Positions 16,161 to 22,962 of a stretch of 40,696 nucleotides of DNA are shown here, one piece after another; within the stretch, counting starts at the first letter, position 1; every line of letters starts with the position of its first letter. Source of the stretch: Actinomycetota bacterium (GTDB lineage Bacteria > Actinomycetota > UBA4738); the NCBI GenBank assembly GCA_005885015.1, contig VAYG01000052.1:1-40696 (forward strand), read 5' to 3'. Below the pieces are notes generated by a model. That model worked only from the letters and a program-made list of their open reading frames with translations, ran no database searches and was not told the origin of the DNA. Made by a program: the position numbers and the translations under genes.

Positions 16161-16180
16161 AATAGTCCGTATGGACTATT
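16161..16180. promoter_or_regulatory. Perfect inverted repeat, candidate operator between whiB4 and the PBP gene
   Basis: Arms AATAGTCC and GGACTATT are exact reverse complements, separated by four bases (GTAT). The site lies in the 116-base divergent region between whiB4 and the PBP gene, in one of the few AT-rich patches of the window. It is 26 bases from the whiB4 start and 72 from the PBP GTG. A dimeric regulator site is the simplest reading. It could also overlap a promoter (ACTATT resembles a -10). It is too short of a U-run to be a good terminator. Confidence 0.6.
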
Positions 16181-16251
16181 TTGGGGGAGGGACATTCTCC
16201 CCACTGCCCGGAAGAAGCCGGTTCCGCACAGTAAGCTAACGCGACACCCGA

Positions 16252-18732
16252 GTGCCCGGTGAGCGAGTGAGTCGCCCTTACACCCCACACGTATGGCGCG
16301 GCCCCCCGGCCAGCAGCGTCTCCGCCGGGAGGCTTCGGGGCGTGCTGATCCCGTTCGTGATCCTGGCCGCGGCCGGCTTGGTGGCGGCGGGCCTGTTCCC
16401 CGCCGTCGGCGGCATCGGCAAGGCCGTGAAGCTGTTCAACCAGCAGCTCCAGCCCTCCGGCAACCTCCAGATCCCCAGTCTGGCCCTGCGGTCGACCATC
16501 GTCGCCGCGGACGGCTCGGTCATCTCCCAGGTGGCCGACGAGAACCGGATCCCGGTGGAGTTCTCCCAGGTCAACGACGTCACCAGGGCAGCCATCCTCG
16601 CGGTGGAGGACCACGACTTCTACCGGCACGGCCCCATCGACCTGAAGGCGATCGTTCGGGCCGGCGTGGCGAACTACCAGGCCGGCAGCGTCGTGCAGGG
16701 CGGGTCGACCATCACCCAGCAGCTCGCCAAGAACTTCTTCACCGGCACCGAGCAGACGCTGAAGCGGAAGATCGACGAGGCGAAGGACGCCATCCTGCTC
16801 GAGCAGAACTTCACCAAGGACCAGATCCTCGAGCTCTACCTCAACGACGTGTACTTCGGGCACGGAGCATACGGCGTGGGAACGGCCGCCGAGTACTACT
16901 TCGCCAAGCCCGTCGAGAAGCTCACGCTGCCCCAGGCCGCCCTCCTGGGGGCACAGATCTCCGCCCCCGTCATCTACGACCCCATCGCCCACCCGGTGGC
17001 GGCGCTGAAGCAGCGCAACATCGTGCTCCAGGACATGCTGAAGTTCGGATTCATCGAGCGGCCCGAGTACGCGCAGGCCGTCGCGGCGCCGATCAAGCTG
17101 TCCGGCAAGCAGCGCAACGTCAACAAGCCGCTCCCGTACTTCGCCCAGTTCGTCCAGGACACGATCCTGCACCCCATCGCCACCGACCCCAACTACAAGA
17201 CCTACCTCAAGGTCTTCGGGAAGACCGTGGAGGAGCGCAAGCGCTTCCTGTACCAGGGTGGGCTGAAGATCTACACCACGTATCAGCCACAGTTGCAGCG
17301 AGAGGCCGAGGCGGCCGTCCGGAGCAACATGCCGAGCGAGGGGAACCCCTACTCGGGGAACCCGGAGTCGGCCCTGACCAGCCTGGTTCCCCAGAGCGGG
17401 GCCATCCGGGCGATGGTCGGCGGCCCCGACTTCCTGAAGCACAAGCTCAACCTGGCCGTGCAGTCCAGGCGTCAGGCCGGGAGCGCGTTCAAGGCGTTCA
17501 CCCTGGCCGCCGCCCTCGAGCAGGGGATCCCCATCGGGAAGGTCTACAAGACCCCGAACCCCGTGCACATCCCGCCCGGCCCGTGCGGACCCTCGTGGTC
17601 TCCCGGCAACGCCGAGCCGGGGGGCGGCGGCTTCGTGCCCATGACCGTCGCGACGGCCGAGTCCATCAACGTGTACTTCGCGCAGCTCATCGCCGACGTC
17701 GGTCCGGTGAACGTCCAGGAGATGGCCAAGCGCCTCGGCGTGGTGAGCTACGCCTACAACTCCTACGTCCACGTCCCTCCGTTCTGCTCGATCACGCTCG
17801 GGTCGGTGGAGGTCAACCCGCTGTCCATGACGGCCGGCTTCGCCACCCTGGCCAACAACGGGAACCGCTGCTACCCGTACGCGATCCAGAAGGTCGTCTC
17901 GTGGACGGGGAAGGTGGTGTTTCGGGCCAGGCCCCACTGCAAGCAGGTCCTCGACTCGAAGATCGCCGCCGGCGTCACGAGCCTCCTCCGAGGCGTGATC
18001 TGCTGCGGCACCGGGACGAAGGCAGACATCGGACGCCCAGCCGCGGGGAAGACCGGCACCGCCCAGGACTTCGCGGACGCCTGGTTCGTCGGCTACGTCC
18101 CCCAGCTGGCCACCGGCGTGTGGACCGGCTACGGGTACGTCAAGCGAAACGCCGACATGACCAGGGCGCCCATCCTGACCAGTGGCCAGCTTGCGGGGCT
18201 CCATCCGTTCGGCGGGACCCTCTCGGCGCCGATCTGGCACGCCTTCATGATCAAGGCGGTGGCCGGCCTGCCACCAAAGGACTTCCCCAGCGCCCCCGCG
18301 CCCCAGGGTGGAACCGTGCCCAACGTGGTGGGGTTGAAGCTGGACGACGCGGAGAAGGTGCTGGCCAAGGCTAACTTCACGCCCAACGTGATCATGGCAC
18401 CGTCCGTCGAGCCCGCCGGCACCGTGTTCGCGCAGTCACCCGCCGGCGGCGCCCACGCCAGACTGGGGAGCGTCGTCACCATCAAGGTCAGCAACGGGAA
18501 GACGCCGAGCGTTCCCGTCCCGAACGTGGTTGGGATGTCGCGACAGCAGGCGGTCGGCATCTTGAGGGGCGCGGGGTTCGCCGTGGAGGTGGTGGAGGAG
18601 ATCGTCTTCGACCCGAAGAAGGACGGGATCGTCCTCAGCCAGATGCCCTCGGGCGGGAAACACCGGGTCGGCAGCACCGTGGTCATCCACGTCGGGAAGT
18701 TCGGTCCCTCGCCCTCGCCGTCACCCAGCTGA
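16252..18732 (+). CDS. ponA2: Class A penicillin-binding protein, PonA2-type, with two PASTA domains
   Basis: 826 residues, GTG start; a second in-frame GTG at 16267 is equally plausible. A short cytoplasmic N-terminus and one membrane helix (about 30-52) lead to the GT51 glycosyltransferase domain with catalytic Glu119 in EDHDFYRHG, then GGSTITQQLAKNFF. The transpeptidase has Ser411-X-X-Lys414 (GSAFK), Ser471-Ile-Asn473 and Lys600-Thr-Gly602. Two PASTA domains (about 687-752 and 757-822), each beginning VPNVVG, precede a Ser-Pro tail. It polymerises and cross-links peptidoglycan outside the membrane. It is divergent from whiB4, exactly as ponA2 (Rv3682) is in mycobacteria. Confidence 0.95.
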   Translation: MPGERVSRPYTPHVWRGPPASSVSAGRLRGVLIPFVILAAAGLVAAGLFPAVGGIGKAVKLFNQQLQPSGNLQIPSLALRSTIVAADGSVISQVADENRIPVEFSQVNDVTRAAILAVEDHDFYRHGPIDLKAIVRAGVANYQAGSVVQGGSTITQQLAKNFFTGTEQTLKRKIDEAKDAILLEQNFTKDQILELYLNDVYFGHGAYGVGTAAEYYFAKPVEKLTLPQAALLGAQISAPVIYDPIAHPVAALKQRNIVLQDMLKFGFIERPEYAQAVAAPIKLSGKQRNVNKPLPYFAQFVQDTILHPIATDPNYKTYLKVFGKTVEERKRFLYQGGLKIYTTYQPQLQREAEAAVRSNMPSEGNPYSGNPESALTSLVPQSGAIRAMVGGPDFLKHKLNLAVQSRRQAGSAFKAFTLAAALEQGIPIGKVYKTPNPVHIPPGPCGPSWSPGNAEPGGGGFVPMTVATAESINVYFAQLIADVGPVNVQEMAKRLGVVSYAYNSYVHVPPFCSITLGSVEVNPLSMTAGFATLANNGNRCYPYAIQKVVSWTGKVVFRARPHCKQVLDSKIAAGVTSLLRGVICCGTGTKADIGRPAAGKTGTAQDFADAWFVGYVPQLATGVWTGYGYVKRNADMTRAPILTSGQLAGLHPFGGTLSAPIWHAFMIKAVAGLPPKDFPSAPAPQGGTVPNVVGLKLDDAEKVLAKANFTPNVIMAPSVEPAGTVFAQSPAGGAHARLGSVVTIKVSNGKTPSVPVPNVVGMSRQQAVGILRGAGFAVEVVEEIVFDPKKDGIVLSQMPSGGKHRVGSTVVIHVGKFGPSPSPSPS

Positions 18733-18741
18733 CGGCGGGCT

Positions 18742-19263
18742 TCAGCCTCCTCCCGGTTCGAGTCGCGACCTGACCTTCGCCCGGACGGCCTTGCCGTCGA
18801 CCCTGCCCCGGGCCCGCCCCATCACGTAGCTCATGACCTTCCCGAAGCCCGCGGGGCCATCCGCTCCGGTCGACGCGATGGCCTCCTCGACCAGCGCATC
18901 GACCTCTCCCTCGGACAGCGGGGCGGGGAGATAGGCCTCCAGCGCCTCCCGCTCCTCGCGCTCCGTGGCGGCCCGATCCTCCCGCCCGGCTGCGGCGAAG
19001 GCCTCGATGGCCTCGTTCCTTCGCTTGACCTCGCGGGTGGCCACGTCCACGAACTCCTCGTCCGTGAGGGGATGACCGACCTCAACCTCGCGATTGGTCA
19101 CGGCCGCCGAGAGCATCCGCAGCGCGGACAGGCGGACCCGTTGCCCCGCTTTGAGCGCCGCCGGCATCTCCTCCGCCAGCCTGGCCTTCAGGCTTCCCGG
19201 TGGGACCTCGTGTCGATCACGCGCTGAGGGCGATCCCTGCGCGGCCGTCTCGTCCACCGACAC
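18742..19263 (-). CDS. GatB/YqeY domain protein
   Basis: 173 residues. The pattern LKARLAEEMPAALKAGQRVRLSALRMLSAAV, then DVATREVKRRNEAIEAF, ending in GFGKVMSYVMGRARGRVDGKAV, is the YqeY family: a helical domain also found at the end of GatB/GatE. There it contacts tRNA during Gln-tRNA formation; the free-standing protein has no settled role. The first 25 residues are variable, so the true start could be further in, though no better start codon is evident. It converges on the PBP gene with nine bases between them and diverges from the metallophosphoesterase gene by 15 bases. Confidence 0.88.
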   Translation of the reverse strand: MSVDETAAQGSPSARDRHEVPPGSLKARLAEEMPAALKAGQRVRLSALRMLSAAVTNREVEVGHPLTDEEFVDVATREVKRRNEAIEAFAAAGREDRAATEREEREALEAYLPAPLSEGEVDALVEEAIASTGADGPAGFGKVMSYVMGRARGRVDGKAVRAKVRSRLEPGGG

Positions 19264-19269
19264 TACAAT
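19264..19269 (+). promoter_or_regulatory. -10-like TACAAT directly before the metallophosphoesterase ATG
   Basis: TACAAT lies 9 bases before the ATG at 19279. Transcription starting about 7 bases after the hexamer would begin at or next to the start codon, giving a leaderless message. No ribosome site precedes this ATG. No good -35 is seen. Confidence 0.4.
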
Positions 19270-19278
19270 CGACGTTCC

Positions 19279-20226
19279 ATGTCGCTTCCCATGCTGGGAA
19301 ATCTAGCTCGAACCACGTTGTGGTCGCTGGCCGTCGTGGCGACGGCGGGCCTCCTGTGCGTCGCCTACGGGATCGTCATCGAGCGCCGGTGGTACCGCCT
19401 GGCCGACTATGTCGTTCCCATTCCGTCGATCGCGTCGGGTTCCCTCCGAATCCTCCACGTGTCCGACCTGCACTTCGTGCGAAGTGATCGCGCCAAGGCC
19501 CGGTTCCTGGCCGCCCTGCCTCGACCTGACATCGCGGTGGTGACCGGCGACATCCTGGGCGAGCCGGAAGCCGTCCAGTCCTCGGTGGCGGCGCTCCGGG
19601 AGGTGCGGGGCCGCCTGGGCTCCTATTTCGTCCTCGGGTCGAACGACTACTACGCTCCCAAGCCCCTCAACTACCTGGTGTACTTTCGACGCCGACGCCG
19701 GCACCGCCCGGGGAGGCGGAGCAGGGATGCGGAGCTTCGGGCCATGCTCGAGGCCGACGGCTGGCAGTACCTTGCCAACCGGCGAGCGTCGCTCTCGCGA
19801 GACGGCCTCCGGATGGAGCTCGTCGGGCTCGACGACCCACACATCGAGCGGCACGACCTCCGGGTGGCCATCCGTACGGATTCCGGTGCCCTGGGCATCG
19901 CGGTGGTCCACTCCCCCGATCCGGCCCCGGAGCTCGCCGCGTTGGGGTACGACCTCATCCTGACCGGGCACACGCACGGAGGCCAGGTCCGGATGCCGCT
20001 CGTCGGGGCCCTGGTGACCAACAGCACCATCCCCACCCGGTTGTGCATGGGCATGTCACGGGTGGGGCGCACCTACCTCCACGTTTCGCCCGGTCTGGGC
20101 ACCAGCAAGTTCGCTCCGTTCCGGTTCCTGTGCCGGCCGGAGGCCACCGTGCTGGATCTGGTTCCGGAGGAAGACCCCGCTCAGGACGAGCGCTCGGCGA
20201 CCACGCGCTCGAACGCGGCCTCGTAG
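19279..20226 (+). CDS. Membrane-anchored calcineurin-like metallophosphoesterase
   Basis: 315 residues. One N-terminal membrane helix (about 10-33) is followed by a YaeI/Ykue-type phosphoesterase domain. Metal-binding motifs are HVSDLHF (about 59-65), VVTGDI, GSNDYY in place of the usual GNHD, and LTGHTHGGQVR (about 228-238). The Asn-Asp of GSND keeps the ligand Asn but Ser replaces the usual Asn and Asp the His. A similar protein (Rv3683) follows ponA2 in mycobacteria. YaeI-type relatives act on lipid or nucleotide phosphates; the substrate here is unknown. The start appears leaderless. Its 3' end overlaps the convergent glycosyltransferase gene by 46 bases. Confidence 0.88.
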   Translation: MSLPMLGNLARTTLWSLAVVATAGLLCVAYGIVIERRWYRLADYVVPIPSIASGSLRILHVSDLHFVRSDRAKARFLAALPRPDIAVVTGDILGEPEAVQSSVAALREVRGRLGSYFVLGSNDYYAPKPLNYLVYFRRRRRHRPGRRSRDAELRAMLEADGWQYLANRRASLSRDGLRMELVGLDDPHIERHDLRVAIRTDSGALGIAVVHSPDPAPELAALGYDLILTGHTHGGQVRMPLVGALVTNSTIPTRLCMGMSRVGRTYLHVSPGLGTSKFAPFRFLCRPEATVLDLVPEEDPAQDERSATTRSNAAS

Positions 20227-21218
20227 CCCTCGACCATCGCCTCGCGGCTGAACCTCGCCTCCACCCGGGCCCGGCAGGCCGCCGGATCGATCTCGTCGAG
20301 CCGCTCGAGGCGCGCCGCCGCCTCCGCGGGGTAGTTCTCCACGGAGACCACGAACCCGGTCTCCCCGTCCGCCACGATCTCCGGGACCGACCCCCTCGGG
20401 GTGGCGATCACCGGCGTGCCGCAGACCATCGCCTCGGGCATCACCAGCCCGAACGGCTCGTCCCAATCGATCGGGAACAGGACCGCCTTCGCCCGCGACA
20501 GGAGATCGAGCTTCTCCGCGTTGGTGACCTCGCCCAGGACGGTGGCGTTCGCCGGCATTGCCGGCAGCACGTCCTCGTTCCAGTGGCGCTCCTCGTCCTC
20601 GTGGGCGACCTTCACCGCCACCACGAGGGGAGTCCCGGCCTGCTTCGCCGCGAGGACCGCCCGAAGGACGCCCTTGTCCGGGTGGGCCCGTCCCAGGAAG
20701 AGGACGAAATCCTCCTTCTGCTTGCGGAAGGGGTAGGCGGGGACGTCGATCCCGTTGTAGACGACCCCGGCATAGGGCAGCTCGGGCATGTGTGACCGCT
20801 GGTTCTCGCTGATGGCCACGTATCGAACCCGGTCCCCCATCGCCGCGTAGAGACGCCGCATCTCCGGGGTGAACGAGCCGTGGAGCGTGTGCACGAGGGG
20901 CAACCCGAGCGTGGCCGGGACGACCAGGGCCGACCACGGCGAGTGGACATGGAACACGTCGAAGTCCTCGGGGTGCCGATATGTGTGCAGGGTGTGGATC
21001 GTGTCGTGCCAGATGTCGTTGATCAGCTTGGGTCCGGGCGCCGTGTCGAATGCGTAGTCGAGGCGAGCTTTGGTGACCGAGTCGCCCGTCGCGAAGAGCG
21101 TGACGTCGTGGCCTCGCTCGGCCAACCCGTCGGCGAGGAGCGCTACCACCCACTCGATCCCCCCGTAGCCCTTGGGAGGCACGGCCAGCCACGGCGGCGA
21201 GACCTCGGCGATCCGCAC
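20181..21218 (-). CDS. GT4-family glycosyltransferase
   Basis: 345 residues, GT-B fold. The N-terminal domain begins MRIAEVSPPWLAVPPKGYGG with the glycine-rich acceptor loop. FHVHSPWSAL and HTLHGSFTPEM follow, then VVYNGIDVPAYPF, FLGRAHPDKGV and the EX7E-like donor motif DEPFGLVMPEAMVCGTPVIA with E-I-V near 290. It transfers a sugar from an NDP-sugar in the cytoplasm; acceptor unknown. The family includes the trehalose- and mannosyl-transferases of actinobacterial envelope synthesis. It is convergent with the metallophosphoesterase gene and divergent from tRNA-Pro. Confidence 0.9.
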   Translation of the reverse strand: MRIAEVSPPWLAVPPKGYGGIEWVVALLADGLAERGHDVTLFATGDSVTKARLDYAFDTAPGPKLINDIWHDTIHTLHTYRHPEDFDVFHVHSPWSALVVPATLGLPLVHTLHGSFTPEMRRLYAAMGDRVRYVAISENQRSHMPELPYAGVVYNGIDVPAYPFRKQKEDFVLFLGRAHPDKGVLRAVLAAKQAGTPLVVAVKVAHEDEERHWNEDVLPAMPANATVLGEVTNAEKLDLLSRAKAVLFPIDWDEPFGLVMPEAMVCGTPVIATPRGSVPEIVADGETGFVVSVENYPAEAAARLERLDEIDPAACRARVEARFSREAMVEGYEAAFERVVAERSS

Positions 21219-21262
21219 CGGCCGAGGCTATCAGGCGGGCGAAGACCGGCTCATGCCCTCTG

Positions 21263-21268
21263 TAGACT
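21263..21268 (+). promoter_or_regulatory. -10-like TAGACT upstream of tRNA-Pro
   Basis: TAGACT fits the actinobacterial TAnnnT -10 pattern and lies 21 bases before the mature tRNA 5' end, a fitting distance for a short tRNA leader. No convincing -35 is seen. It may also drive rpsD. Confidence 0.35.
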
Positions 21269-21289
21269 GAGGACTGGCCGGAAGGCCGG

Positions 21290-21363
21290 CGGGACGTAGC
21301 GCAGCTTGGTAGCGCGCAGCGTTCGGGTCGCTGAGGTCGCGGGTTCAAATCCCGCCGTCCCGA
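21290..21363 (+). tRNA. tRNA-Pro (anticodon CGG)
   Basis: 74 bases fold as a cloverleaf. The acceptor stem CGGGACG pairs with CGTCCCG and the discriminator is A. The D-arm contains GCGCAGCTTGGTAGCGC, and the anticodon stem CAGCG/CGCTG carries the loop TTCGGGT with CGG at 21324-21326. The T-arm is GCGGG-TTCAAAT-CCCGC. CCA is not encoded. It reads the CCG codon, common in this GC-rich genome. Confidence 0.96.
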
Positions 21364-21453
21364 CAGGTGTCAGCTGAGTCGGCGGGCTGGGATAATGGCC
21401 GGTCGATCCCCCCCTTCGATGCGGCGCCGGGCCGCGGAACCAGGGTGCACCGA

Positions 21454-22056
21454 ATGAAGAAGATCGGACCAAAACACAGGATGTGCCGGCGGGTCGGGGC
21501 GGCCGTATGTGGCCGTCCGAACTGCCCCACGGCGAAGCGGCCGTTCCCGCCGGGCCAGCACGGCCGGGCCCGCCGGCGGATGACCGAGTACCACCTGCGG
21601 CTGCTCGAGAAGCAGAAGCTGCGGGCCATCTACGGGGTGGGCGAGCGGCAGTTCCGCCGCTACTTCCACGAGGCCACCCGGACCCGGGCCGTCACCGGCG
21701 AGGAGCTGCTTCGCCTCCTGGAGACCCGGCTCGACTCGATCGTCCTGCGACTCGGGTTCGCCCAGACGATGCCGCAGGCCCGCCAGCTCGTCTCCCACGG
21801 CCACATGCTCCTCGACGGGAGGAGGGTCGACGTCCCCAGTGCCTCCGTCCGGGCGGGCCAGATCGTGGAACCGACCGCCGCGGCCAAGAACTTCATCCCC
21901 ATCCGCGAGGCCGTCGAGGTGACCCCCGACCCTCCCTCTTACCTCGAGCGGGACAAGGAGGCGCTCCGGGGACGGCTGGTCCGCCCCCCGGAACGCGACG
22001 AGATCCCGCTGCCGGTCCCGGTCGAAGAGCGGCTGATCGTCGAGTTCATGTCCTAG
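21454..22056 (+). CDS. rpsD: 30S ribosomal protein S4
   Basis: 200 residues from the ATG at 21454, with AGGGTG six bases before it; a GTG at 21445 is possible. S4 nucleates 30S assembly on 16S rRNA. The core RPFPPGQHG, EKQKLRAIYGVGERQFRRYF and the S4 RNA-binding domain (LLETRLDSIVLRLGFAQTMPQARQLV, then GHMLLDGRRVDVPS) are clear. The N-terminus has His8-X2-Cys11-X7-Cys19-X4-Cys24, aligning with the Cys4 zinc site of Thermus S4 but with His in the first position and a shorter middle loop. It stands alone after tRNA-Pro instead of in the rpoA operon, as I recall for other actinobacteria. Confidence 0.95.
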   Translation: MKKIGPKHRMCRRVGAAVCGRPNCPTAKRPFPPGQHGRARRRMTEYHLRLLEKQKLRAIYGVGERQFRRYFHEATRTRAVTGEELLRLLETRLDSIVLRLGFAQTMPQARQLVSHGHMLLDGRRVDVPSASVRAGQIVEPTAAAKNFIPIREAVEVTPDPPSYLERDKEALRGRLVRPPERDEIPLPVPVEERLIVEFMS

Positions 22057-22088
22057 CTCGGACCACGGCAAGCAGACCCGGCCTCGAG

Positions 22089-22958
22089 TTGACGCTGGCT
22101 CCTCCGTGCGAGGCGTGCGGCGAGGCGACGGCCGAGGCGCGCATCTCGGCCATGTGCGTCCTCTGGCGGTGTCCCCGTTGCGGCCACGTGCTGAGGGACC
22201 TGGCCCGCTGTCGGGCGGGGGCCCGGGCGCACCCATGGGGCGGAAGCGAAGCGCTGGACCGCGTGCGGCTGGCCCTGACCCGGCAGCGACTCCGTACGCT
22301 CCTCCCCGGCCGGACGGGCGGGGACGTCCTCGAGGTCGGGTTCGGACGAGGCCTGCTCCTGGCGAGCCTCCTCGCGGAGGGCCATCGCGTGTCCGGCGTG
22401 GATCCCGGGGCCCTTGGTCTGGACCTGGCGCCGTCCCTGGCGCGCGGGGCGACCATCTACCCGGTCCCCGTGGAGGACGCCTCGCTGCCGGCGGGGCGGT
22501 TCGACCTCGTGTACGGGATCCACGTGGTGGAGCATCTGCGCGACCCGGCCATCGCCTTCGGGGCCTGGCATCGGGCGCTGCGGCCCGGCGGCCGCCTCTA
22601 CCTCATCACCCCGAACGCCCGGTCGGCCGGCCTCTCGCTGTTCCGAGATCGGTGGTGGAATCTCGAGGACCCCACCCACGTGCGCTTCTTCTCTCCGGCA
22701 TCGATCGGGTTGATGCTCGAGGCGGCCGGATTCGAAGGCATCCGGTGGCGGGCCCCCGTGTGGGACAGCCTGACGATGGAGGTCAGCAGCGTCCTTCGGA
22801 CCTTCCGGAACCCGGCGACGAGCGGCGACCATGGCGTCCTGGGCGGGGGACCGGCGTGGCCCGCCTACGCGCTGGGCGTCCCCCTCGCCCTGATCGCGCG
22901 GTTCGCCTGGCCGGCCGTGCGCCCCAGCATGGAAGTGATGGCCCGCCGGCCCTCCTGA
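22089..22958 (+). CDS. Zinc-ribbon class I SAM methyltransferase
   Basis: 289 residues if translation begins at the TTG at 22089, the first usable start after the rpsD stop. Two Cys pairs at the N-terminus (CEACG and CPRCG, with further Cys nearby) form a likely zinc ribbon. The Rossmann domain has VLEVGFGRGLLLASL (motif I), VSGVDPGALGLDL, FDLVYGIHVVEHLRDP and RPGGRLYLITPNARS, then a C-terminal FFSPASIGLMLEAAGFEGI. Such enzymes methylate sugars or lipid-linked intermediates, and the glycan genes downstream fit this. It converges on the carbamoyltransferase gene with a four-base gap. Confidence 0.82.
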   Translation: MTLAPPCEACGEATAEARISAMCVLWRCPRCGHVLRDLARCRAGARAHPWGGSEALDRVRLALTRQRLRTLLPGRTGGDVLEVGFGRGLLLASLLAEGHRVSGVDPGALGLDLAPSLARGATIYPVPVEDASLPAGRFDLVYGIHVVEHLRDPAIAFGAWHRALRPGGRLYLITPNARSAGLSLFRDRWWNLEDPTHVRFFSPASIGLMLEAAGFEGIRWRAPVWDSLTMEVSSVLRTFRNPATSGDHGVLGGGPAWPAYALGVPLALIARFAWPAVRPSMEVMARRPS

Positions 22959-22962
22959 CGCC

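Noticed and set aside
15997..18240. 747-codon minus-strand frame across the PBP gene
   Set aside because: Antisense shadow of a protein whose catalytic motifs are all intact; no recognisable domain.
16293..18374. 693-codon alternative plus-strand frame in the PBP gene
   Set aside because: Out-of-phase reading of the same DNA, Arg-rich with no motif.
18690..18732. Ser-Pro repeat at the end of the PBP as a mobile or structural repeat
   Set aside because: A few PS units at a C-terminus are common in actinobacterial wall proteins.
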